Both the position numbers and the translations under genes were made by a program. This document shows positions 11,920 through 24,797 of a stretch of DNA of 64,000 nucleotides, piece by piece. The stretch spans positions 49,402,034 to 49,466,033 of the forward strand of contig CM026551.1 in NCBI GenBank assembly GCA_015143295.1, written 5' to 3'. This DNA comes from Tetracentron sinense (taxonomy: Eukaryota; Streptophyta; Magnoliopsida; Trochodendrales; Trochodendraceae). Each line of letters starts with the position of its first letter. Positions within the stretch are counted from its first letter, which is position 1. The notes beneath the pieces were generated by a model. It saw only the letters and a program-made list of their open reading frames with translations. It did no database searches and had not been told where the DNA came from.

Positions 11920-12370
11920 TTAACATTAATGAATATCTTTCTAATGCCACATCAGCTCTAATCTTAACCGTTTAATAATTTAATTTTAACCGTTAGGATT
12001 AGAGAGTTTATTTGGGAGTATCCCTAGACTAATTCTTCGTTAAAACCAATGATATATATTCCTTTTCTTTTGGTTAAGAAGAAACAAAGTCACACACCGT
12101 AGGCCAACACACACAAGCTTAATAGACTAAACCCAATACATCTCTACAAAAAGGCCAACTCTTGTGGAGAGGGAAGAGCCTAATAAGCTATAGAGAGGTC
12201 TACATATCATTGACTTTCCTAATTTCATGTACGCCGCAACTTCGGTCTGCCACAGCCAAGAAAACCTGAGTTTCACCGAGCAGTTCATAATCATGTAGAC
12301 GTAGCACAAGCATCATTGTTTTTCTTTCCTTCTTTTCCTTTTTAGGGATCCGTAATCTTCTTCTTTGTCA

Positions 12371-12594
12371 ATGCCTTATCTCAAGTATTTGGCATGAGCA
12401 ATACAAATGTTGCTCTTCCATTCTAATCTATCAAGAGTAATATCTTTCTTTACGATGAGTTTAACCAAATATTTATCTCTCCAAATGCCTTATCTCGAGC
12501 ATTTGGCATGAGCAACACAAATGTTGCTCTTTCATTCTAATCTATCAAGGGTAATATCTTTCTTTATGATGAGTTTAACCAAATATTTCTCTCC
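12371..12594 (+). repeat. Tandem duplication, 114-bp unit
   Basis: Two consecutive copies start 'atgccttatctc' at 12371 and 12485 and run to 'ttaaccaaatattt', about 93% identical by eye. No element ends are visible, so this looks like a local duplication. Confidence 0.85.
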
Positions 12595-12599
12595 CCACC

Positions 12600-15027
<2,428 letters not shown>

Positions 15028-15185
15028 CACATGTCCCCTTTTAACTCCCTTTAACTGTGGTTAAGATTCATTAATCCTTAAGGTTAAAGCATTTAACCTT
15101 GATTTTTAGGAAAAAAAATTAACAAAATATTTAACCACAAGGATTAAAACTTCTTAATCAGAGTTCAAGGGCAGTTAAAGGGGCT
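15028..15185. repeat. Foldback MITE of the TTAACC/GGTTAA family
   Basis: 'acatgtccccttttaactcc', then 'aactgtggttaagattcatt', then the inverse arm to 'gttaaaggggctttgtgag'. The same subfamily (same tail 'ggctttgtgagtggc') occurs at 61044-61200. Confidence 0.65.
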
Positions 15186-15404
15186 TTGTGAGAGGGCTCC
15201 TAGTACGAGTAGATTATTCCTCGTTATAGACATTCTGTGAAAATTGTCCAAATTGGCCCAACAGGCTTTCAAAGCCCAGACCATTTTGGGTTCAAGCATG
15301 GGCCTGCCTGATGAGTCAGTCAACCTCTTCCAACCATATCCAATCAATGACTGTCAAATAATATATTTCCTAAGCTAAACGTACTCCATCTAAATAATAG
15401 CTTA

Positions 15405-15551
15405 GGGGGCGTGTTCTTTTAAAATAACCATCAAAAGATGGAGAAATATTTTTGGGAGGAGTGCAAGAAAACTCACTTTTTTACTTTATACTTTCCCTCA
15501 CTTTCTCTTCTTTACTTTCACTCACTTTCCCGCCGCCAAACTAACACCCCC
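15405..15551. repeat. Tourist-like MITE, copy 2
   Basis: It starts GGGGGCGTGTTC after TTA and ends 'ccaaactaacaccccc' before TA. It shares 'ccatcaaaagatgg.gaa.ttttt' with copy 1. Confidence 0.55.
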
Positions 15552-15556
15552 TACCC

Positions 15557-15946
15557 TAGGGCTGTCAATGGATCGGATCATGATCCGGATCCGATCCGAT
15601 TAGCAGGACTTTGGACCCTATATGTGATCCGTTGGATCATATTCGGATCGGATCGGTGGAATCCGATTATAATCGGATCGGATCTGGATATAGAGTGATC
15701 CGATCCGATTATAATAATTTTTTTATATCATTTTAAATATATTACTTAGATTTTCTATGTATAAAATATTAATTTAAAAAAAATTAACAATAATTAGAGT
15801 TAATTAAGGTATAATTAGATTTTATATTATTAAAATAGATTTTTTTTAAAAAATTAACCTTATTCGGATTGGATCGGACAAACTGTAATCAGATCGGATT
15901 TGGATCTAGACAGATCCGGTCCAAATCCGACCAGTTGACAGCCCTA
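15557..15946. repeat. hAT-like MITE, GATCC/GGATC-rich
   Basis: TIR TAGGGCTGTCAATGGATCGG at the left, inverted at the right as '...ccagttgacagcccta'. The 8-bp flanks ccctaccc and ccctactc match at 7 of 8, as hAT duplications do. The interior is built of ATCCGATC-type repeats. It inserted directly beside Tourist copy 2. A longer relative is at 59274-60335. Confidence 0.78.
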
Positions 15947-16078
15947 CCCTACTCCCCTAGAGGCTTAACAACACTCAAGTGTCCACAAGATATTCCAAGC
16001 TTGGTCCTGTTTCGCAATCCCATTCTGTCAATGGCCACCATATCACCCATCACCAGATCCATGTGATGTAACCTTGCA

Positions 16079-16310
16079 GGGCCGGCCCATCCATTACGCC
16101 ATCAAAGCTTTTGCTTTAGGCCCCATTAAAAAAATAATAATAAATAATATTAAAAAGGCCCTATTCAGAATATTAAAAAAAATAAAAGGCTCATTTAGAA
16201 AACTAAAAAGGCCCTATTTATAGTTAATTTATTTTAATAATATTAAAAATATTTTAAAAAAAACCTCATTTAAAATTTTCGCTTGAGCTGGCCTATCACC
16301 TTCCTTCCGG
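16079..16310. repeat. Possible hAT-like repeat with CAGGGCCGGCCC start
   Basis: It begins cagggccggcccatccatta and carries the repeated phrase 'aaaaaggccctattta'. The right terminus is unclear and no target duplication was found. Confidence 0.35.
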
Positions 16311-17533
16311 CCCTCTCTCTTTTTAGAGCTCTCAACTTTTGCATATGAGCACCCTCCAGTAGCTCACTCTTAAGTTTACAGGTGACCAACCAAATGAAGT
16401 GTTCGAATGACTGGTGGGGATAAGGATTACTAATTTGGAACATGGTATCCCAAATATTAGGGTCAACAACACAAATCCGCTCCAGCATTCCTACCCTACT
16501 CTCACCACAACTGGGTCTCACTCCACGAGTTTCTGTTACTTGAATCTCTGAGGGATCGCAAGCTCTGCAGTAGCAATTTTATGGTTTTCTAAGTAATTTT
16601 AGCTTCTTCTTTTTCCTTTTTTTAGGGTAATCTCAGGGTTCTATCCTAGAGAGTGCAGTGCTTTAAAGTGATTTTAGGATTCTTGCTGTGGTTTTGAATG
16701 ACTGGTTTTTTCAATCTTTGAAGTGATTTTTTTTTGGTTCCATAGAATCAAGCTTTACAAGAAAAAAGACCCAAAAAATGTGACATTCCAATACTAAATA
16801 AATCTAACATGTCCCCATACCTCGAATTGTCCCCCCCCACCCCCTTCTCCAAACCTGGAACTAAAAGGAATGTCCAAAGTGGCCTCGGCAATCACAACAA
16901 CTGCTGCAGCAAGGGTGGCTGTAGGAGATCTCCGGGTTCTTCTACTAAACACCTGACTCAAAACACTTCCTGTGGATGAGCTGATCAACATCAATTTCCA
17001 ATCTCTTCCTTTCTAGATTTGGGTCTTCTCTGAAGGATAAGTTCTTGTTACCCCATCTCTTCTACCCCAGGTAAGAATAAAGGGTGGGGTTCAAGGTTAG
17101 ATCCAAAGGGGTTCTGATCTGACCCCTCCCTACCCCTATTCATGATCTGAACCTGGATCTGTACAAGCTGTACAGAACCTTTTTTTAAAAAAATGCATCT
17201 GTGGAACACATTAATAACAGGACTTGCATACATGTATTGAGATACCAGGCAACATAGCCGTTAAGTATGATAACAGTAAACATTTCTGATAGTAGCAACA
17301 CTAGCATCAAAGTAAATGATTATATCAAGTGAAACAAAAGTTCCTCAATAACACTACACCAACTCTTCAAATATGTAGAGTACATAACCAATCAGACACC
17401 GCCATCTGATCCAATAATCCAGCAACCTTATGGAACAAAAGAGATTTTAAACAAATTAGTGTATTGAAATAACACATAAGAAATATAAAAGGTTGGGAAA
17501 GCTAAAGACTAATTAAAACATACCATAGACATG
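16311..17533. other. Downstream region and probable 3' UTR of the BED/hAT gene
   Basis: Just after the predicted stop (17534-17536) the minus strand reads ATG|GTATGT at 17524/17523, a good splice donor, so the 3' UTR may be spliced. Open frames at 16794-16994 and 17048-17233 (minus) have no recognisable domain. Confidence 0.35.
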
Positions 17534-19678
17534 CTAATTTGAGGTGATGCACAAGGTCAAAGCAGGATGGCTTGAGGATGGTTCGGAGCCTGGTTTGGAC
17601 AGAATATGAAAAATATTAATTTAAAAAAAAATGAATATTAGAACTGAATTAATAAAGTGAAATAATAATATAAACTAACCTTCTAATTCAGTACGCAACC
17701 AATCTTGTGTGCATATCAAAGCTTGGACAGTATCTGGATTTAGAGAACTCCGAAAATGATCAAGTACTCTATCTCCAGTGTTGAATGCTGACTCCAATCC
17801 AATGGTTGACATTGGAATCCCCAAAACATCACGTGCCATCATGGATAAGATGGGATATCTTGGTGTTTGAACTTTCCACCAATTTAATATGTTAAAATCA
17901 ATATTACGAGGAAAGACAGGTTCCTCCAAATATTTATCCAGGTCTGACTTAATGCTCTGGCTTTGTGAAGTCTCGTGGAGGAACTTGTCAAACCCTCTCA
18001 GCCTATCCCTAGTGTCATTACTAACACTAGATACGCCACCAGCACTAAGCCCGCTACTACCTTGTACTTCCCAACCCAACCCTTGATCAAGCGAAGCTAA
18101 TGTTGAGCATATAGAATATTCGTTGTAAAGATCCTTAATACCATTGGAAACGGCGTTAATGCGATCTTGGGCACTATTACCATAAACCTGTGGGTAGTAA
18201 TATTCCACCAATTTCATCTTGAATCGTGGATCCAATATGGCTGCTATTGCTAAAATCAAACTGCAAGTGTTCCAATATTTATCAAACTTATTTTTCATCT
18301 TCAATGCCATAGAACTAATAAAAATATCTGAGCTCTTGCACCATTCAATCAATTGCAAGTGAATATCACAAATCTCGGGAAAATAAAGATTTGCAGTTCG
18401 ATATCTGCTACCTGAGAAAACACTAGTAACATCAAGGAAGAGCTTCAAATAGTTAGTAATGGCACTTGCCCTTTCCCACTCTAGATCGGATGGTACTATT
18501 GTGTAGGCAGAGTCATGTTCTTGCAAGAGGGAAAATGCACCCCTGTACTCCAAGGCAACTTCAAGCATGAGATATGTCGAGTTCCATCGCATTGGACAAT
18601 CAAGGCGTAAGTTCTTCTGACTATCCACTCCAGCTTGTTGAGCCATCTCATTGAACTTTTCTTGTGTTGCATGCGAACTTTTAACATACCTAACACTTTC
18701 TTGAATATTGGGGCTTACCTCACGTAGTGCTTCCAGCGCATCTTGAACAATCAATTTGAGAAAATGTGACGCACAGCGCACATCAAATAATTGACCATTA
18801 CTCAAAAGCAGCCTGTTTTGAGAGAGCCGATCTCTAATTCTAAAGACGATATTGTAGTTGGTGGAGCAATCATCAAATGTCAAGGCAAACAACTTACGGT
18901 CAATATCCCAATCCATCAGACACGTCATAATAACTTCTGAAAGTATGTCCTCCGTATGAGAAGGATTAACCATTACAAAATTCAGAATCTTCTTCTGTAA
19001 TTGCCAAGCCTGATCAATGTAGTGTGCTGTCAAACACAAGTATAAAGCATTTTCTGATGAAGCCCACATATCAGCAGTGATGCTAATTCTACCAGGCAAT
19101 TTATCCAACATCTCATACACTTTTTGTTTCTCTTTCACGTAGATTGCCATGCAATCAGCCTCGACACTGTTACATGTCATAACATCAAATAATGGCTGAA
19201 GATTCTTTACAAATACTTTGAATCCGACATGCTCAACCATAGCCAATGGGTAACCATGTAAGATAATCATGCGCGCAAGATCGACTCGACTCCGTTCCTG
19301 ATCGAACTTAAAATTTCCAAGGTTAATGGTTTCGTCTTTTCTGAGATCTTTTTCAAACTTAATATTTCCAACATTAATCAGTTCATCTTCTTTCTGCTCT
19401 TGATCAAACTTAAAATTTGTAAGGCTAAGAGTTCCCTCCTTTTTCCTTTCTCTTGCGGCAAGTAGCAGACTTACGTCATGATTAGATCTTTTTCGACACC
19501 TAATTAAATGATTTCTCAAATGTGACGTTCCACTAGTACTTGATCCACTGAGTTTCTTTTTGCAATGTTTACAAACAGCAACACAAACGTCACCCTTCTT
19601 AACCCTTTCAAAGTCATTCCATACAAGAGATGTCAATCTCTTTGGTTTTTTAATAGCAGACGGGCTTGATATTTCCAT
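17534..19678 (-). CDS. BED zinc-finger hAT-derived protein (RICESLEEPER/DAYSLEEPER type)
   Basis: Predicted 684-residue nuclear protein from two coding exons, 17680-19678 and 17534-17589. The unspliced frame stops at once inside the donor (GAAG|GTTAGT at 17680/17679). With the acceptor at 17590 (ACCAG|GCTCC), the C-terminus gains 17 residues. The ATG at 19678 is the first in the exon, whose acceptor (TTGCAG) is near 19703. A BED finger lies at about residues 14-65 (ligands C36, C39, H57, C61). Three copies of a 17-residue unit (like NFKFDQE) follow. The hAT core shows 'ITADMWASS' and 'TFDDCSTN'. The C-terminal dimerisation domain has WW, 'PILSMMARDVLGIP' and 'RSSLNPDTVQALICTQDWL'. The usual SE in 'STV.SESAFSTGGR' is LE, and GGR is GDR. 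An intact long frame, introns and the absence of element TIRs suggest a domesticated host gene; such proteins bind DNA and regulate transcription. Transposition activity is unlikely but not excluded. Confidence 0.88.
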
Positions 19679-19702
19679 CACGTGAACTTGATATTTACCA
19701 CT

Positions 19703-22700
19703 CTGCAATCACATAAACCAAATGCAAATATATCACTCTTAAGAAATAAAATTCCAAAAAGACATAAAAACAAAATGAATTTATTCAGAAAAACAAACGA
19801 TAATAACCCAGACAAAAAGTCCTAGAGTAATTAACTACGAAGTATGATCAACTATTGGACCTAAACCAGCTATGAAATGCATATATCAAAGTTATAGATT
19901 CTCTAAACCGAACCAAATCCACTCCCAGTAGTTTGTTAAAAAGAGGTAAAATCAACAGAATTATTATTTATACACAATTTCATAATGATGTATATTGAAA
20001 ATTCTGCCGTAAAGGAATTGTTTTATTCTGCCACAGATCAATTGATAGATTCTGCCGCAAATGAATTAGAATTTAGAACCTTTCTAATACTCCCTAACCA
20101 AACGAAAATTGGAGAATGGCTCATAAAAGACTATACCCAGGATAACAAATATTTGCTAAAATCTATACAGGGACAAAAATGACAAAGACAACATGCAAGT
20201 CCATTAAAGTGCAAAGCTGTCGTGTGAAGGTGATTTGAAAGAGAAAAAAAAACTGCAACACAAATGCAGTGTGCAATCTCAGAACCCATCATCAAAATGA
20301 TGAGTGGAACCATAGATCCATGGCATTCGCCTGAACGGTTCAAAAAGAACCATATAAATTCTCCTGACCTGCCAAAATATATAGTGATCAAGGTCCTAGG
20401 ATCAGGTCAAGTTTGGGCATTGAGGCCTGTTGGGTAGCACCCTTTAGGTAGGTGGTCCCACTTGTCTGCAGGGCCGCAGACCTTCTAGATCCTTGTATAT
20501 CCATCAAAATTGAATGCTTTGTTCTTATTTCAGCAGATAAAATTTTGAATCATCTGATCATACCACGTTAAAGGTTTTCCAGAAAGAAACGCAACTGCTT
20601 AAATTAGTCATGAATGCAACCCTATGTTCCCTGTCAATATTGAATCGGACGAAATTCCTGCTCCTCATACTGGTTGATTATCGCTCAAGAATTCTCTATG
20701 AATTTGCTAAAGAAGCAAATGTCACCTTCATTTATCACGAAACCATTGGAAAACATCAACTTCCTGAACCAGTCATGCCACTGCAAAGGGGCTTGCCTTT
20801 CTACAACACTTCAGGTCCCGCCGCTGCACCATCAAGCTGCAAGTGGAAAGAATGATCCTTGCAGCTATCTCCTCTTGTTGCTCTTCTGCTTGTAGGCCTG
20901 TAGCTACTGCAATACGCTCCTCTTGACTTGGGTTTGCTATTTGTTGCTCTGTATTGAGTTAGCTCTGTAGTTCTGTCTTTCTTGAGTTGCCAATGTATTA
21001 AAAGGATAATTTCAAAAATATCAAAGAAAATAAAGTAAATCAATTTCCCCACTTCTACTCTTATTCAACCCAAGAAAACCTTAGCCTATTAATATTCTGC
21101 TAATAACAAACTAACAAAGTGTCTAGGCCTCATCTAAATGGGTTACGTGCTCATGGCATACGCAGGATATTTTCAAAAATATCAACGAAAAATTATGTAA
21201 ATCAATTTCTGTAGTTCTAGTCTTATTCAACCCAAGAAAACCTTAGCCTACTAACACTCCTACTACCAGGTGTCTAGAACTCATCTAAATGGGTGACATA
21301 GTCTTGTCATACACATATCAGTTTTGACACATCTAATTCTAGTTGCACGCCTCTGGATTTTCTTTTCCTCTAATGTTAATTACACAACATAAATTGACAT
21401 GCATCATAGATAGGTGTGCTAGTTTATCACTTTATTCTTTAGAATGATGATAGGTGGTGAATACAACCAACACTATAACATTATTTTATGCCCTTATTTA
21501 TAAGTATAGACTATAGATATGCATCCTAAGATATCTAAGTTAACAATGCCCTAAAAAAATTAACTATTGCCAGAGACCTCGAATCTTATTTTTTAGGGGT
21601 CACCAAATCCAACACATCGCACAATATTATGTCAATCCTTTACCAAGAAGGTTCCAATCCAATGATACTGGTGTCTACATCCCAGGTTGTGTCTATCCCA
21701 CCACGTCCTGCACACATAGCCCTCTTTGACCACTAAATGAGACATAATTGAAGCAAGCTTTCAACCCTATACATAGCTTCCCTACAACTATAGGTTAATC
21801 TGTATCACAATCCATCAAAACAAATGGATGCCTATAAAGCTCATTAAAACTCAATAGTACTTCAAAAGAGGCTAAGTTGACTATCAAGTTACAAAGCTAA
21901 AGCAATTATCTTTTTTCAGTAAAGTTAAAACAATTATGATCTTGACAAGTAAGAGATATCAAGTCTTATAACCAAATAAACTCAAATGAGCAACTAGAAA
22001 TTTTAAAAATAGAACATAAATCAACCCCAACTTTAGATAACACTAAACAACCACATAATTGTATGCCTTTCAAGATTAAAACACAGGCATGCACACACAA
22101 ACACTGAAAAAAAAAAATTAACAAAATTTAAGTTGAATGGTTGTTGAACTTCAATCTAGGAATCCATGATTACCAAAAGTTGATCAATCTCGGCATCATT
22201 AGGGCTGTAAATCGTTCGAATGAGGTTCAACCCGGATCTGACCTGATAATAACCCAACCCTGAAAAACAAACCTAGAACCCCACCTCTCTCCCTGCCAAA
22301 GCTGGCATGCACACCCAAAGACCTTGTCAAAAGGGATTACAATTCGCCATTAACAGAGTACAGAGCCTGCCAGGATCTGGACTGGTTATTGTCAACCGGA
22401 TCCATCGGATTACCCCGGAATTAAGATCAAAAACTATACCTGATCCACGACGGGGTAACATGTTGGCGGGTCAAACCGACCCATTTACAGTCCCGTGCCA
22501 ACGGATCATAATCTCACAAGAACCACAAACAAATACCCAGAAGAACATTCGGATCCGGGGACTCAAGAACAAAATTACACAAACATTTTAATTACATAAA
22601 TCTGCTATCTACAGATTTAAACCGCCATTACCAGAAATTCAACATCGATGCTAAAATCACAAATTCGAATGATGAACTGACAAAGATCTTGAAAAGGGGA

Positions 22701-22711
22701 AATGACTGAAC
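19703..22711 (-). other. Probable 3 kb intron in the 5' UTR of the BED/hAT gene
   Basis: It is bounded by a candidate donor AATCAG|GTTCAG at 22712/22711 and the TTGCAG acceptor next to the coding exon. Between them I see no convincing gene; short plus-strand frames at 19985-20182 and 20610-20895 match nothing I know. The phrase 'ttcaaaaatatcaa.gaaaa...gtaaatcaatttc' is repeated at 21008-21090 and 21170-21245 (about 160 bp apart). The intron could contain additional non-coding exons. Confidence 0.45.
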
Positions 22712-22870
22712 CTGATTAGGGTTAGGGTTAGGTTTACAGCAGAAACTCAACCAATGATGAAGTTTTGCAGAGGCTTCCTCTGCCTCTCCTTCGCTTCCTT
22801 TCTCTGAGTCCGATTGAATTCTCGATTAGGGTTTCTGCACTACCATGTGGATTTCTCGCTCTGAGTTCTG
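22712..22870 (-). promoter_or_regulatory. Probable 5' UTR exon with telo-box
   Basis: On the minus strand it carries CAGAAACCCTAATCGAG, a pyrimidine/purine-rich leader, and AACCCTAACCCTAACCC close to a donor site. Telo-boxes (AAACCCTAA) in leaders and core promoters are typical of broadly expressed plant genes. The transcription start is inferred; the promoter would lie at about 22871-23100. Confidence 0.45.
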
Positions 22871-23174
22871 GAGCTGTCGGAGCTCTGAAACATTTGGCAC
22901 GCGCGACTGAGAATATCAGTAGGTAAAAACCCATTTAGGCGCTGACTTCGTGGATAGGCGCGTACCAAGGAAACTCGTTTGTTCCTAACCGAGAAGAGGA
23001 ATTGGTATTTCATGGAAATAGCACACATATCTTTGTAGCCAAACAAACTCTATAGGTAAGTTGAAATGGGTTGCTACTTGCTAGTCAATGATTATGACGT
23101 CATCATTATCCATATTAGTTGTTTGCTTTATCTTATTACGATAGTACATGAGGCGCCCTCACATTACTAACGTC

Positions 23175-23684
23175 TAGGGGTGTCTCGGCTCGGCTCGACT
23201 CAAAAAAAAAGGAGCTTGAGCTTTTACTTTGGGCTCGTTGAGCTGAGCCGAGCCTTAAAAGTGAGCTCAAAAATTAAACGAGCCAAGCCTGATCAATAGG
23301 TGGCTCAGCTCGGCTCGATTAATTTTATAATAATACCCTTTAAAAATTAAATTTATATTATATATTTAATATACCTTTTTTTGGTAAAATTTATATAGTA
23401 TACATTAACATAATTATTTTTGTTTAAGTTTTGACTCAGGCTTTCACATGAGTCACATGACATCCCAAAGAAAAAATATGCCCTTTTAAATTTTTTTTAA
23501 ATTAAATTTAGTGCTTATCGAGTCGAGCCAAGCTCGAGCTCAATGATCTGTGGACGAGCCGAGCTCGAGCCTCTGTAAAATTCAAACGAGCCGAGCCGAG
23601 CCGAGCTTGAGCCTCTGTAAAATTCCAACTAGCCGAGCTCGAGCAGTGCCCAGCTCGACTCAGCTCGGCTCGTTGACACCCCTA
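23175..23684. repeat. hAT-like MITE, GGCTCG/CGAGCC-rich
   Basis: It starts TAGGGGTGTCTCGGCTCGG and ends with the inverse cgttgacacccCTA. The perfect 8-bp duplication CTAACGTC (23167-23174, 23685-23692) proves the boundaries. Both arms are made of repeated GGCTCGGCTCG and CGAGCCGAGC, with an AT-rich middle. It sits about 300 bp upstream of the BED/hAT gene leader. Confidence 0.88.
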
Positions 23685-23692
23685 CTAACGTC

Positions 23693-24797
23693 TACCAATT
23701 TTTTGGGAGTCCTCTAATTAAAAGACTATTAATGGGCCCAATTTGAACGGAGCCATTTACTGTCCAAGCCCAGTTCTATCAAGGAAACATTAAGCCCAAG
23801 CCTGACTAGGCCTAGGGAAGTCAAGCCCAAACCCTACCCTTACACGGGCTCGGGCTAAATTTTGGCTTTATATTTGGGAAGATAGTATAACAATATATAT
23901 ATATCTCTACTAAATAAAGAGGATTCGAGGATTCCTCTGTTGAAAACGTTGATTAATATCTGTGTTAAATTTCAAAATTGCCCCTTTGACTTCTACTCTA
24001 TTAAATGAGAATGCTACCTTTAAAAACCTAGACTAAATTTCTAAATTCCCAAATTGTCCTTATCATAATATGTATATAGGATAAATTTTATTAAATGTTT
24101 GCTTAATTCTCATACTACCCCTTGCTCATTTATATTTGAAATTCTCTACGGTTATATATTCCTTAACTATGGTTAAGATTCACCCACCTCTAGGGTTCAC
24201 CCACTTATCCTTGGCTTTTAGGAAAAAAATAACCCTAGGAGTCCAATTTCAGTATTTTCGGCTCCCTCATCGATAAGCTATAACACCACTCGAGCTTTTA
24301 CTCAAAATGAGATCACCACCGATCTTGACCCTTGTCTCACCTTAAGGGGAGAACTATGGAGGAGTTTATGTGAGACAACATCAGAATTCTCCAATTCAAT
24401 AGGGTCAACAAGACCTAGGTGACCAGAGTGATCAGCTTAAGGGGCAATTTCGCAAGTTTTCGAATTGCTTAGATCTAAAAGCATCCCTTCATATGATCCG
24501 ACTATGGATATCTACATAAATATATAGATACATTGACTTTCCATTTCAGACATTTGTTGATCTATTTTAAAATATCTATAATGCATCTATCCATATATCA
24601 TGTTTCCGCATGCATAAGAGCGCTTTCATTTGTGTTCAGAGGAAGCCACATGTTGTATCATATTCAACTAAATGTATATATGTATTAAGATCCAAGTCCA
24701 AGTCTTGAAAAGAAAAAAAAAAAGGACCAAGTTGTGCCAATCAAACTATACTGTATACTGAGTCTGACACCTGAAAATAGGTAATCCATATCGTGCT
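23693..24797. other. Intergenic; contains half of a foldback repeat
   Basis: At 24160-24235 one arm of the TTAACC/GGTTAA foldback family is present ('aactatggttaagattcacc'); its partner arm is absent. Otherwise nothing is recognised. Confidence 0.4.

Noticed and set aside
17675-19708. Open frame beginning at 19708 and ending at 17675 as the protein ends
   Set aside because: The upstream start is a TTG within a splice acceptor, and the stop lies inside a splice donor; the ATG at 19678 and the spliced C-terminus fit better.
20610-20895. Small secreted-protein-like gene (two overlapping frames)
   Set aside because: No domain, no clear promoter or splice context, and it lies in the probable leader intron of the opposite-strand gene.
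22201-22490. Another hAT-like MITE (TAGGGCTGTAAATC ... GATTTACAG-like end)
   Set aside because: The ends resemble the group, but the right terminus does not match well and no 8-bp duplication could be found.
22700-22740. Interstitial telomere repeat
   Set aside because: Only about three CCCTAA units; a telo-box in a leader explains it better. The CTAGGGTTAG arrays in the LTRs are likewise not telomeric because the unit differs.
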